This document shows, piece by piece, positions 51,922 through 62,899 of a stretch of 64,000 nucleotides of DNA. The position numbers and the translations under genes were made by a program. Within the stretch, counting starts at the first letter, position 1. The number at the start of each line of letters is the position of its first letter. Source of the DNA: Micropterix aruncella (lineage: Eukaryota > Arthropoda > Insecta > Lepidoptera > Micropterigidae); contig OX155957.1 of NCBI GenBank assembly GCA_944548615.1, positions 3,712,795 through 3,776,794 on the forward strand. Direction: 5' to 3'. The notes beneath the pieces were generated by a model. That model ran no database searches, was not told the DNA's origin, and saw only the letters and a list, made by a program, of their open reading frames with translations.

Positions 51922-52953
51922 ATCAACCACTGAGTAAGGCATTTTTAATAACCACCTCTGTCAGTCCTGAAATATCAACGTGTTTTTCTAAAATATTCAA
52001 TAATCTCGGAGCAAAATAATGATAATAATGTTGTCCAAGTGATTTAGATCCCTTGGGCTTATATATTATTGTACCTGCCCCGATTTTGTGTTCTTGGCAA
52101 GGACTTTTAATGGTAGACTTAGAGCATAATCTCCACCCCAGAATAGCTTACGTCATAATAGATTGCCATATAGCTTAGTACATCATTCTTATTTGACCAA
52201 GTTCAAGAATATTACTTAATTTATACAATTTTACATTATACAATTATGACTAAGATTGTTATGACACACAGTGCCGCGACAGTGGACAAAAATCTAAAAA
52301 TGCGGCTGACGGTTTGACGTACTTCGATACTATTATTCTAAACAAATAGAGTTGTCAACTACAACGGGCGAACCCGTCACCTCAGGAAGTTTTAACGATT
52401 GATCGCTATCTCCGTGAAGTGAACGCAGAAGACTTAAACAAAACGATCCACCGTCAAGCTCCGCCACATGCCCGCAAGAGGCCAACGCCTTATTCGCGAC
52501 CAGGTATGTTACCCAGCGGGCTTACACCCACGCCCTTACTTCCAATTGCGACCAGATTACTCCGGTCTCTCAACTGGTTACGAGTTTGAGGTCGCTTGCG
52601 CGGTCCTCTCCCTTACGAAGCGATGAAAAGATGTAAACCGAATCTATCGCGGACCACGGCGTCCTTTGCCTGGCTCTTCACCCAGGATCGGGTAGCCAAT
52701 GGTCGTTTCAAGAGCAAGGTCGCCGTAAGGTCCGCAACCACCCCCGATCTATAGGAAACAGTACTGCTTCCAGACTCCCCCGACTGTTAGTCAGAGTGCG
52801 CAATCGATTGGCTTATGCCGCACGGTGCGTAGACCGTCCAGGAGCGCCAGAAGGTTGATTCCCAGGGGAAACTAACCATAAGGCCAGAGTCCTACCCGAA
52901 CTCGCACTTCATGTGTGAAGGCCGTCGGATAGGTGTTGACCCGTAAGTGTGAT
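51922..52953 (-). repeat. Inverted duplicate of 42471-43503
   Basis: About 1.03 kb, very similar to 42471-43503 in reverse. It includes a LINE ORF2 C-terminal fragment (51922-52347 region) and a truncated family A unit (52348-52952). The junctions are abrupt, at catttt...ggttgatt on the left and gtgtgatca on the right. Confidence 0.9.
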
Positions 52954-53398
52954 CAGTCGTGTAAAAAGTGAATTGTGGTTTTCTTTGGTGGTTCTTTCTA
53001 GAGGAGAAACTCGTAAAATCCGTCGCAAAAAATAAAGCAATGGACTTTTGTTGTTGAAGAACTATTTTTATTTTCCTTTCACATGGTATTAATATATTTA
53101 TTTATTTTACACTTCATATCGTATAATTTAACTGCGATTACACTAGAAAAGAAAAATGTTATTTAAATTAAAAATAATCAACAATCTTATTCATCCGAGT
53201 CCCACGAAGCCGGTGGACCATCACACAACTTAAACAGTACATATATGGTATGTGCGATTTACTACGACGTAATTTGGAATGCGACCATTATTTATAAATA
53301 TTTATTTACAAGTTTCATGTCTAATCTAAGGGGCTCTCTAGACGATCAAGCATGCTTGTCAGGCATCGCGTCGCGGGCTGGGAAAAGATCGTAAATCG
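52952..53398 (+). repeat. Direct repeat M, right copy
   Basis: Near-identical to 51457-51902. This copy continues into the complete MITE, so it is probably the original arrangement. Confidence 0.9.
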
Positions 53399-53629
53399 CA
53401 GGAAATATGCATTTTTTTTTTTAAATATTTACCAAAAATGCCTAATTTTGTCACGTTAATTAGACGTAATCGATTGATAAATGACGTAAATCCCTAGTAT
53501 AAAACGACAAAATTAGGCATTATTGGTAAATAAAAAAAAAAATATTTGCATAATTCCTGCGGTTTACGATCACCTCCCAGCCCGCGACGCGATGCTTGAC
53601 AAGCATGCTTGATCGTCTAGAGAGCCCCT
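53329..53629. mobile_element. MITE with ~125-bp terminal inverted repeats
   Basis: Starts aggggctctctagacgatca and ends with the reverse complement. The arms pair, with few mismatches, up to tgcctaattttgtc, leaving a ~50-base centre. It is 301 bp with no ORF. The left arm alone is also present at 51834-51902. Target duplication is unclear. Confidence 0.8.
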
Positions 53630-53639
53630 AAGCGTGCTC

Positions 53640-53875
53640 CTCTCATATTTTTTTGAGTTTACTATATTAACGTTAAGAGCTCGCTATCAATGTGGTAATT
53701 ATAGATTTCGACAAAACAAATATTAAAACTTATCTAAGCATTTCAAACTTTGTTTCCTAAGAATAAATGTATATTGCCTCTGAGTTAGTTAATCAAAATA
53801 GCACCATTATCACTAAACGTATCTCGAATAAAAGCCTCTTAATAAAATCCTGTTATATTAAAAGTTTACTTTTAA
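53640..53875. other. AT-rich sequence, nothing recognised
   Basis: Short intergenic interval without supported features. Confidence 0.4.
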
Positions 53876-53879
53876 TCAT

Positions 53880-54375
53880 GTGGCAGAGGACCAAATACAT
53901 TAAAAAAATACGGACCCTGATCCCATTCTGAAGGCATGATACTACCTCCTTAGGATAACGAAACTCGCATAAACATCCGATTATACTTGCAAAGCAAAAG
54001 CAATAAAATATAAAACTCTAAATGCAAAGTTCCATTATAAAAGTTGCCACGAACCAAAATAACTTAATTATCGTTATAAGATTAATACGTAACTGTTCTG
54101 ATAAAAAAATATATATGAATGTTCTAAAAAGGTGTGTTTACCTTTATATAGAAACGTATATACAGCTTACTTTTTAGCATGAGACAGTGGACAATATACA
54201 TAAAAAAAATAAAAGCCTACTTGGACTCCATCATGAAGGCATCTATGTACTTAAGATACCGAAACTCGTGTTAACGTCTTATTATACTTGCAAAGCAAAA
54301 GCACTTAAAATATAACTTCAAAACTATCCATTATAAGAAATGCCACCAACCACAAAAAAATCATTTATAGTTATT
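53880..54375. repeat. Diverged tandem repeat, spacing ~290 bp
   Basis: Both units (53880-54075 and 54178-54375) share tatacttgcaaagcaaaagc and a similar order of gaaggcat, cgaaactcg and ccattataa blocks. Divergence is considerable. Confidence 0.6.
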
Positions 54376-54534
54376 ACATTGATGTGTATTTGATGTGTAT
54401 TTTGAGTTCGATTAAAATAGCTACATACATGTTCAAAAAAGCTTGTTCCGTTTAAACAGAAAACATATATTTGAAATTGTACGTAATTAATTGTAATAGT
54501 CAATAAAAAAAACTTAAACTTACACCCCTCAGCT

Positions 54535-54582
54535 GTCTCACCCCCACCCGCCAAACCACCCCCGCCCCCCTCCCCCCTTCCT
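54535..54582 (-). repeat. Poly-C tract
   Basis: Runs of C interrupted by single A or T bases. It is G-quadruplex-capable on the reverse strand. Confidence 0.85.
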
Positions 54583-54589
54583 ATAGTAA

Positions 54590-55270
54590 TTGTGTCAAGT
54601 GACTATAATAACAAATGTACTACATTTGTTGTATTTCCGAGGTTACTATTCCGAGGTTACTATTTTCTAAATATATCTCTATTTTTATAAGTAGCCACTT
54701 GTCGCGAGGTTAGATCAGTGTTAATATATCTATTTCGCGTTTTGTTTTGTTTTAATATTGAGGTATTCTTGGTATGGATTTAATACCTATCGATCAAGAA
54801 GACAACGCGGGTGATATAGATCTGCCAACACATAAAGCGTGTAACCATCACTCTACCTAAAGTCAAAAGACCTATCCCACATACGCGCATTAAGTGCAAA
54901 AAAATAAATATATATGCCTGTAATGTGCCCAGACGTATGTCAGGATTGTGCTATTGATGTAGTAAATTTGTGAATAATTGTTAGTTTCTTACATGTTAGA
55001 GGGTCATTTCTATTTTTTCTGTTTAATAAGTGTAGTTTTTTAAAGATAATTTATAAGATTTTTAAGTTACAACTATAATACATTTTGTAGTTTTATTGAT
55101 AAAATCTGATTCTAAACTTTTAATCTATGATAAGAATCTTTATATGTAGTATTTCGAACATAGTATTATAAAAAAATGCCATAGATAGTGGGATGTCACA
55201 GTAACGTAGCCTCGGCTATTTCGTTTCAACAATGGTGTTAGTAGCTACAGGTTATAATACTGAAGAGGCA
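54590..55270. other. AT-rich sequence, nothing recognised
   Basis: No supported feature. Confidence 0.4.
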
Positions 55271-55276
55271 CACAGG

Positions 55277-56046
55277 CCCGTATTCCGTTTCTCGCGGGCT
55301 TAAACTAAGCTGGTGCTAAAAATTAAGATCTTAAGCACCTTCCTTATTTTGTTGGTATTCTGTTTCATCAAAATTAAGAACCGATCTTAAATCTTAAAAT
55401 TTTAGTTTTGTCTATGGCCGTTCTAAAGCGGGGTCTTAATTTTGACAGCTCGCCGCCCGGTCAGTCGTCTGATCGCATTGCGCCGAGCCGTTTCGTGTTT
55501 GTGTGTCGATTCGCGTTTTCGTTTATTTTGAAATAAAACGGCAAACAATAATAAGGAGAATGTGCCTAAACAAGAATGCGATTATACAGGGCGATTTATC
55601 ATAACCTACAAAAAAATAACACGATTTTCAGGGCAAGATATAGATATGAATAAACGATTACTTAGGATAATCTGCGTTCATCATCTCTTCTTCGATTTAA
55701 AAGCCAATGCTGAGCAAACATCTTTGGAAATTGCAACACGAAATGTCTTCGGAATCACAAGCAAAAACAAGATACACGGCTGTCAGACGAAGACTGATCG
55801 ATTTTAGACCGTTCTTAGATAAGACCCCGAACAAGACCCATCCGCCATGACAGTTGTAGAAACAGAATACCAAAAAGGGTCTCGACGGTGCTTAACGTCA
55901 ATTTAAGTACCTGATGATCTCTACATAAGCACGCGCTAGTTAGGACCCATGAAAGGGAATACCAAAACGTCACCTCAAAATTAACCGTCGATTTAGCGCC
56001 TGTTTAGACCTCAATTTAGGCACCTGCGAGAAACGGAATACGGGTT
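55277..56046. mobile_element. Terminal-inverted-repeat element with repeated gtattcygtttc motifs
   Basis: The left end cccgtattccgtttctcgc is matched in reverse at 56028-56046. A related inner pair (ttggtattctgtttc at 55352 and gaaacagaataccaa at 55859) and a third copy (ggaataccaaa near 55955) lie inside. An 81-codon open frame (55562-55807) follows a CpG-containing stretch but shows no transposase motif. The overall form fits a non-autonomous PIF/Harbinger-like or similar DNA transposon, though the superfamily is not proven. Confidence 0.5.
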
Positions 56047-56049
56047 ACA

Positions 56050-56750
56050 GTATGTTTTTTTGCACAGTATGTTTTTATTACGAGACTCAAATTGTTTTGC
56101 CGATGAGGTTTTTTAGCCAATTTGCTACCAACTCTTGTGTAGCTGATGTACTTTCCTACCCTATTATTTCACTGACGTAATGCCTTGTGACGTCATTTAT
56201 TAAAGCGAAACCTTCCCGGAAGGTTTACTCGGATATATGAGTAAAATATTAAACTTGAAGAAAATAGCCTTCAGGCTTAAAAGCTTACAAGGAAACCGAA
56301 GGCAAGCTAAGCCTTATTACGCACGTTTTGAATTCACCCCTGTCCCTTCCACTAACATCACCTAACTAAGCTGCCCGTGATGCGGTATATGTTTAGGAGC
56401 TACCCATTTAGCTATTAGTAACGAAAATATACAAAATATATTTTTCATATTAATATTTGGTCGGTTAGAGTGATCTAGGGAGACAACACTATTCTTGGCT
56501 AAAAACGTGCGGCATAGTGGCTCTCACGGCGTAGTTCATAAGAAGAATGAAGAAATCTATTAAGTTATAGCCAAAGTGTATTACTGGTAAATAACTAATA
56601 TCAAGTCCTCTATCTGTGATACAAAATTTTATAATTAATATTAATATGAGGCCACCTAAAGGTGCTACGGTTGGCTTCCGAAAAATCACAAATTTGGTCA
56701 AACAATACATAGTCACTCAATATTATATTAATCCGTGGATATGGGCGTAT
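56050..56750. other. Intergenic sequence, nothing recognised
   Basis: No supported ORF or repeat partner. Confidence 0.4.
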
Positions 56751-56751
56751 A

Positions 56752-56910
56752 TAGAGTCCTGTCCACCCTAGAACGGGCTAGTCTCAGTTGAGTGACAGAA
56801 TCAAATAAGCAAAAGGTTAAAGTTTTGCCATTCGGTTCCTGTTATTTATGTAAACCAAATCAATATTTTGTAGCAATTAATCCTTAAATAAATAAAAAAT
56901 AAATAAATAT
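56752..56910 (+). mobile_element. LINE 3' end with (AAAT)n tail
   Basis: Matches the terminal block of the LINE at 20856-21012 (ccaccctagaacgggctagt; agcaaaaggttaaag) and ends in aaataaataaaaaataaata. Only the 3' end is present, as after 5'-truncated retrotransposition. Confidence 0.55.
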
Positions 56911-56919
56911 AGCTACGTA

Positions 56920-57880
56920 AAAGACACACAGGTATTCGACTTGAAAATTAAAAAAATTTGGTATGTACACTGTTCCAAATTTCGTCTTGATAAAGCAACA
57001 TACAATGCTGGTCGCTGGTCTGTGTATAATTATATATTAATATAAGTATACAATAACCGCGTTAATATAATCGCTTTGGATTATCAAACTATTTGTTTTT
57101 TTCTCTGCGATTTAATTGAATTTTTAGCGGCTATAATGATCGTGATATTCAAATTTTCTATTTCAACTCGTCATTTCCAATTTTTGATTATTAAACTCGT
57201 AGGCCAGTAAATATATTAAGAGAAATACTTATACCATTCTCAGATTTCTAAGAGATTTGGTTTTCCGTTCTAACATTTATGTTAACAAAATTATGAAACA
57301 TAAAATTTTGATATTAAATTATTTTTAATTCAAACCCCGCTGAATATGTCGAAAAGTTATGAAAGCAAAACTTAAAGGCCATATCTTTAGAATTCTTTAT
57401 CATATTTATAATTTTTAATGAATAATTTAAATTTTGAAACAAAATTGTGGTATCTCTTTTCAATTCTTGGAATCACGGCATTAGGATGAACAAATTTTAT
57501 ACGTAATTTGGTCTTAATTGGTCGTCTAGTTTCTGAGATAGAGTGGGTATAGACACACAAACAGACACACTAACATACATTTTTCAGAAACCAGTTTTAT
57601 AGATTCAAATGTGCAAACTCGAATTCTAAATTTTACTCGCAAAACAAGACTATGCCTACTTACATAGTTCGTATTTTTTAAGGAGAGGGAAAAATCATAT
57701 AAGAGACTTTTGATGCTTATTCGACAAGATAAGTAGGTACAAGAAATTATATATAATTAAGAACAATCCAGTCAAGACAACGAGCTTAGTTGAAATGGAC
57801 AAAAAAGAACGTTGACTTACAGAAAGGTGGGAAACATTAAACTAACCGTAAATAACCATCCTAACCATGTTCTTTACTGT
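56920..57880. other. AT-rich intergenic sequence
   Basis: No supported feature. Confidence 0.45.
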
Positions 57881-57890
57881 GATGAAAACG

Positions 57891-58193
57891 TTTTCGGTTA
57901 ATACCGAATCCCCACTAGCAAGGGGAGAGGACCGCGCAACTGACCTCGAATCGGTAATCAGTCGGGAGACCGGAGAAATCCGGCTGAAACATGTAGTAAG
58001 GGCGCGAGGTCGGCTCGCCGGTTGCACATTCACGGTGACTCGCGGTAAGGCCTTGGCTTCTTACGGGCGAGTTGGCGTAGCTAGACAGTCGATTGTTTCA
58101 TTCCAAGTCTTCCACATTCACTCACGGGGGACAGAATGATAAGTATCTCTAAAACTTCCTGGGGTGATTCGCCCGTTGTAGTCGACAACTCTA
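57891..58193 (+). repeat. Family A repeat, second half of the unit
   Basis: From a ggggagaggaccgcgcaact block through taaggccttggcttcttacg to the terminus cccgttgtagtcgacaactc. Confidence 0.75.
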
Positions 58194-58195
58194 AC

Positions 58196-58645
58196 TGTCC
58201 GATTTGCTAGACACTTTGCCCATCCGGCGAATAACCAGAGCGGTCTGGAGATATAATATAATATATCTCCTAGAGAGCTGGGGTAATTGTCAATCTGACG
58301 TCATCTATCCTTGAAACGATTCGTTGTCTTCCCGATCCCCAGTGACCGTGGTGGGCAAAAAGCGCCTCGATCCGCGATGTATTCAAACTGAAATACCACT
58401 TACGTCAGGTAGAGACTACACATGCGACCTAGAATCCGTGACCAGGCCAGAGGATGGAGAATTCTGGCCAAATCTGGTAGTGAGCTGGCCAATAAGTGCC
58501 TCGCGGTAAGGCGAAGGACTCTCTCGGTTAGACGGTAGACTCTGTTGTCTCTAAGTCTCTGCGTTCACCCCACGGTTGAGAAAACGTTATAATATCATGT
58601 TAACTTCCTGAGGTAGTGAGTTTGCCCATGGTAATTGACGATTCC
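58196..58645 (+). repeat. Family A repeat, diverged subfamily, tandem to the previous
   Basis: Shares gcgaataaccagag and gttgtcttcccgatcccca-type blocks with the copy at 7690-8285. It ends in a degraded terminus (agtttgcccatggtaattga). Confidence 0.65.
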
Positions 58646-58699
58646 AAAGAATATATCAGACTGAAAACATATTTGTATTACTTTTCTAATAGAGGGAAA

Positions 58700-58870
58700 G
58701 TATTGTGAACGCACTTCTCTGTGTATGTGTGTGACTCTGTATGTATTCCTCCACGATAGCGCCCAAACGTTTCATCTTATTGAGCTGAAATTTGGCATGC
58801 AGGCATCATTTAGTCATGGCAGATTGTGGTATAAATCAGTCCACTAGATGCTTTGATGGCCCGAAACCAT
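58700..58870 (+). repeat. Family E repeat, copy 2
   Basis: gagctgaaatttggcatgca and ctgtatgtattcctccacga correspond, in reverse, to 11141-11335. Confidence 0.45.
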
Positions 58871-59094
58871 ATTGTGAAATTTTGATTAGAATATCTCGTA
58901 CAAAAGCGCCACAAATAATCTTTAAACTCCGCCATATTTAAAAAACTTCTTATTAAAGGAAAAATACCACTTTAATACCAAGGAAAATACTAAAAAATTA
59001 TTACGAACAAATCTAAAATACTAAATACAAAAATCTTAGAAATACATTCTCTATTTTAGTCGAACACATTCACTATCGGGGAGGTGAAGAAGGG

Positions 59095-59185
59095 ATTGGT
59101 GTGCGAAGGGAGTGGGTTGGGGGTTGGCTGGGGGGAGTTTGTAAAGGAGGATGATTTGCGCTGGGCGGGGGGAGGGGGGGTTGTC
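59095..59185 (+). repeat. G-rich tract upstream of the receptor exon
   Basis: Several runs of 4-8 G within 90 bases (ggttgggggttggctggggg; gggcggggggagggggggtt). It lies about 130-220 bases before the receptor's coding exon, in the presumed 5' UTR intron. It could form quadruplexes in RNA or DNA. A role is not shown. Confidence 0.8.
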
Positions 59186-59285
59186 TACTTGCCAGGAAAG
59201 TCTTTGTGGTGACCAAAGCGATTTTTGTTCTGAACTGAAGGGCCCTTGGCGACAACATTTGATAAATAATAACTATTTATACGAA

Positions 59286-59316
59286 ACTAATCTATGGTTT
59301 TTCCATTTTTTCACAG
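59286..59316 (+). promoter_or_regulatory. 3' splice site of the receptor's coding exon
   Basis: A branch-point-like ctaat (59286-59291) is followed by a T-rich tract and ttcacag ending at 59316. This predicts an exon beginning at 59317 and at least one non-coding exon upstream, outside what can be recognised here. Confidence 0.6.
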
Positions 59317-59427
59317 GCGGAACCAATACTAGGACCTGATACTAAAAAGGGAAGAAGACGAAATCGCTTAACAATGCGAGACGACCAATATTCAAGGTGA
59401 CGACGCATCACAAACGAACGAATCAAA
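59317..59427 (+). other. 5' untranslated leader of the receptor mRNA (last part)
   Basis: 111 bases between the predicted acceptor and the start codon. In-frame stops, including TGA at 59398-59400, fix the start at 59428. The context aatcaaaATGG is good for insects. Confidence 0.55.
59374..59400 (+). promoter_or_regulatory. Upstream ORF of 8 codons
   Basis: ATG at 59374 encodes MRDDQYSR and stops at 59398-59400, in the same frame as the receptor and 27 bases before its start. The context acaATGC is moderate. Such short upstream ORFs usually lower main-ORF translation and allow reinitiation. Whether this one acts is not known. Confidence 0.6.
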
Positions 59428-60759
59428 ATGGATATTCTCGAATTTAACCTAACGATTGATTCTGGAAACATATCAATCATAGCGAACACCTCGACCAAAG
59501 ATGACATAGAAACAATAGAATCCTGCTACGACGAAGGCAAGAAGACTTACAGGAGCACTTTTGGCATCGATTTAGCAATTCCCGAATGGGAAGCAATCGT
59601 CACAGTCGTCGTACTCTCCGCCATTATTGTTATCACCGTAGTCGGGAATATCTTAGTAATTTTAAGCGTTTTCACTTATAAACCATTGCGAATTGTTCAG
59701 AATTTTTTTATTGTGTCTTTAGCAGTTGCTGATTTGACGGTGGCAATTTTAGTTTTGCCTTTTAATATAGCGTATTCGATTTTGGGACGGTGGGTTTTTG
59801 GAATAAGTTTCTGTAAATTATGGCTCACTTGTGATATATTATGTTGTACATCGTCTATTTTAAATTTGTGTTCTATAGCTTTAGATCGGTATTGGGCTAT
59901 TACTGATCCTATTAATTATGCTCAGAAAAGGACTATGGAGAGGGTTCTTTTGATGATTTTTGGCGTGTGGATCCTCTCGTTGATAATCAGTTCTCCACCT
60001 TTATTAGGATGGAACGACTGGCCAGAAGAATTGGCATTGGATGCCCCGTGTCAATTGACTTCACAAAGAGGATACGTAATTTATTCGTCACTGGGATCGT
60101 TTTACATTCCTTTATTAATAATGACTATAGTATATTTCGAAATTTATTTAGCTACACGCAAGAGGTTAAGAAATAGAGCAAAAGTATCGAAGATCAATAC
60201 CACAGCATCCAAAAATCCAAAGACCGAGAACATATTAATAGAAAAAATAGTCCAAGAAGAGCCGGAATCTCTAAGCTCTGAAACAAACCACAATGAGCAC
60301 CCCAGTGTCTCGGACACAGAAGCCAATACTAAAATGAAAGAAAGACAAAACAAAAAACTTAAAAATGTTGTAAGCACATTGAAAAGTACGACTGAGAGCT
60401 TCATAGAGATCGATAAGGTGGACGAAAGGAAAGACATACAAGCGATCTCGTGCCCGCCCAAGAAACCTAACATCGTGTATCAGTTCATAGAAGAAAAGCA
60501 GAAAATCTCCCTGTCGAAAGAGCGCAAGGCAGCTCGAACATTAGGTATAATAATGGGCGTATTCGTCGTATGCTGGTTGCCATTTTTCATGATGTACGTA
60601 ATTTTACCATTCTGCCCGTTCTGCTGTCCAACAAATAAATTTATAAATTTTATTACTTGGCTAGGGTATATAAATTCTACTTTAAATCCAGTAATATATA
60701 CCATATTTAATATAGACTACCGGAGAGCTTTCAAGAAATTACTCGGTATGAGTGGTTAG
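59428..60759 (+). CDS. TAR1: Type-1 tyramine (octopamine/tyramine) receptor, class A GPCR
   Basis: A complete 443-residue seven-helix receptor for tyramine/octopamine in the plasma membrane of neurons and target tissues; in insects this class usually lowers cAMP through Gi. Seen directly: three N-glycosylation sites (Asn7, 14, 20); TM1 about 55-80 with Asn74; TM2 91-113 with Asp102; Cys129-Cys208 as the expected disulfide; TM3 with amine-binding Asp136 and DRY at 153-155; TM4 around Trp181; TM5 with Ser220, Ser221 and Ser224 that would bind the ring hydroxyl, and Pro228; an intracellular loop 3 of about 125 charged residues; TM6 with CWLPFF (382-387); TM7 with NPVIY (420-424); and a very short tail. 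The stretch [15 protein letters not shown] and the [15 protein letters not shown] region mark the Oct-TyrR/TAR1 class rather than alpha- or beta-octopamine receptors. The coding region has no intron, frameshift or missing key residue. The start is fixed by an upstream in-frame stop. The symbol is by class; a lineage-specific paralogue is possible. Confidence 0.92.
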   Translation: MDILEFNLTIDSGNISIIANTSTKDDIETIESCYDEGKKTYRSTFGIDLAIPEWEAIVTVVVLSAIIVITVVGNILVILSVFTYKPLRIVQNFFIVSLAVADLTVAILVLPFNIAYSILGRWVFGISFCKLWLTCDILCCTSSILNLCSIALDRYWAITDPINYAQKRTMERVLLMIFGVWILSLIISSPPLLGWNDWPEELALDAPCQLTSQRGYVIYSSLGSFYIPLLIMTIVYFEIYLATRKRLRNRAKVSKINTTASKNPKTENILIEKIVQEEPESLSSETNHNEHPSVSDTEANTKMKERQNKKLKNVVSTLKSTTESFIEIDKVDERKDIQAISCPPKKPNIVYQFIEEKQKISLSKERKAARTLGIIMGVFVVCWLPFFMMYVILPFCPFCCPTNKFINFITWLGYINSTLNPVIYTIFNIDYRRAFKKLLGMSG

Positions 60760-60783
60760 ATCGGATAAAATATTAATTATTGT

Positions 60784-60789
60784 AATAAA
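60784..60789 (+). terminator. Polyadenylation signal, proximal
   Basis: AATAAA 25 bases after the stop codon. This would give a very short 3' UTR. Another AATAAA at 61944-61949 would give about 1.2 kb. Which one is used cannot be told from sequence. Confidence 0.4.
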
Positions 60790-60794
60790 TCTAA

Positions 60795-62370
60795 ATAATA
60801 ATAATTACAATTATTCGAATATTTTATTGACTACATTATTTTAATTTTTAAGTCCTTCCAATTACGTAGAAAGATATAATTTCATGACAAAACGTATTTC
60901 TAAAAACCGTCATAAAAATAACATGACCCAAAAGAGACCATCATGTTGAAGTCACCCTCACAGTCGCTCAGCTGTGAGAAGATGGGACCTATTATATTTA
61001 GGCTCTGTTTTAAAATAGGAGATAAAAGTAAAAATAACATATCGTGAATACAGGGCAAAAAGGGGCTCGTGGTCTTTTTCCAATTTATTTTTAGTTGTTT
61101 CTTGGTTCAAAAATATTACTTGAATAACTCTTTGTTCATCAACAACTCACCACTTCAATTGAGGGTTTCCCTAAAACATGATTTTAACCCATGAGGCCCA
61201 TTTTGTCTTTTAAAGTAGTAATTTTCTATTATTATAGTTAAAGGAAAATGGATTCTTAGCGCGTGGAACTAGATCAGTAGTTTTCCGTTTCGGTTAAGAA
61301 TTAAATTAGCCATTTTAACGGGGACCATAGAGTGCGACGCCTGCACTCTACGTTTATTGTGTTTTCGGTGGGTAGTATGATTCCATCGCCGCAACTCCCG
61401 CTGACGCAGATTGTAGCGATTTTGTTGCGAAATTTGAAAAGCGTTGACGCACACGTGACTCATTGCATTCCGATTAAAATTTCTGTATTAAGAGGTCGGT
61501 GTTGAGAACGATTTAATTGGAGGCTTTTATGTGGTGGAAAGTTTGGAAATTTGGAGTTTTCTGATTTTCATAGCTGCACTGATCATACGAGGCAAAAAAG
61601 AAGTGTGCCTTATGGAACAGAATTTGATTATTAATCTGCAACCAGTGGTTCGTTTTGCTGTCCAGTTGTAACAAGAGACCCGAATAACACAGTCGATTTT
61701 GTAAACACCAGGGCTGGGATTTTGTAAACAGTAGCAGCACATTTTTTAAGGGCCTGAAGAATTGACGCTATGATAATCCGTTAATGGAATCCAAAATATA
61801 TATAAATACATATAATCGATGTATTTCTATTATAGTCCGTATTATTAAAAATTGGTTGTTATTAATACTATATATATAAGCAATAGAAATGTCATTCCAA
61901 TTAATTATGTTAAACTGTGAAATTATAAATATTATTATAATATAATAAAAGAAGAAAATAACATTATTATTTTTTATTTATTATTATCCTTCTTCTGGTG
62001 CCACATCCGCTACCAATCGTTGGCTGTTATATAAATTTGTTCCATTTCGACTTTATTGGTCTCCGCTGAAAACAAAGATATTGTTGTAGGTTTCTGAAAT
62101 AATTTCGTGGAATATCGAGCCATATTATTCTTCTACGTCCCTGACTTCTACGTCCTGAACTTCTTCTAACTATTTTGCCTGGAATTATTAGAAACATAAT
62201 CTTTTGAGACGTATGTATTATATAAGCTAAGTATTCGCGTTTGTGGATCTTTGTTATCCACTATATTTATATGCTTTGAGACAAAATCACGGTAGGAATA
62301 TTGAATGTCATTAAAATTGCACTGAAGAGAAAATTACAAGGAAGAGGGATTTTTTCCACTTTCTTTAAGG
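60795..62370. other. Sequence downstream of the receptor, no other gene recognised
   Basis: May include the 3' UTR. 61310-61470 and 61560-61740 are GC-richer, and overlapping ~65-75-codon minus-strand frames there have no recognisable similarity. Confidence 0.4.
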
Positions 62371-62379
62371 GCCTTCTAT

Positions 62380-62890
62380 TTTTCTGTTTTGGCATCAATC
62401 AATTCGGTGGCATTTTTCAAAATGTTTGTTATCTCAGAACTCCGTCATTTGCAAACCGATTTGAACAATTATTATTTTATTTGAAAGGCTACGCTTTCTG
62501 ATTAGCCCCATCAAAATACTGTTCTGATGATAGGATCCATGAGGAATTGAGGGAACTCCTCAAATATTATCATATGATGTTAAAAATGGACATGTTGGTT
62601 CAGTTCCGATGACAATGCATTTTCTTTATGGTAAGCATGACATGAGTCTTCAACCAGGGTTGCCTCCCGACGAGGGGACTTCTCAACGGTCAACAGCACA
62701 GAGACAAAATTTTGTATACGCATTCAGTTATGATAGTCCGTTCTAAGTTTCACCAATACAGGACTGCGTCACCCAGGGCTGGCTATCAACGAGGGAACGC
62801 CTCAACGGTCAACAGCACAGACACAAAATTTTGTATACGTTATTAAATTATGATAGCCAGTTCTAATTTTTACCATGAAATGGCTGCGGC
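62380..62890 (+). mobile_element. Family D element, copy 5
   Basis: Contains catgaggaattgagggaact, the ggttcagttccgatgacaat block, and two minisatellite units (from about 62650), first of the tacaggactgcgtcaccc and then of the gaaatggctgcggcactt variant. The leading accgac end is degraded. Confidence 0.7.
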
Positions 62891-62899
62891 ACTTAAAGA

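Noticed and set aside
59428..60759. Receptor as a processed retrocopy
   Set aside because: The coding region lacks introns, but there is a good splice acceptor upstream, no A-tail or target duplication was found, and all key residues are intact. A single-exon coding region is a simpler reading.
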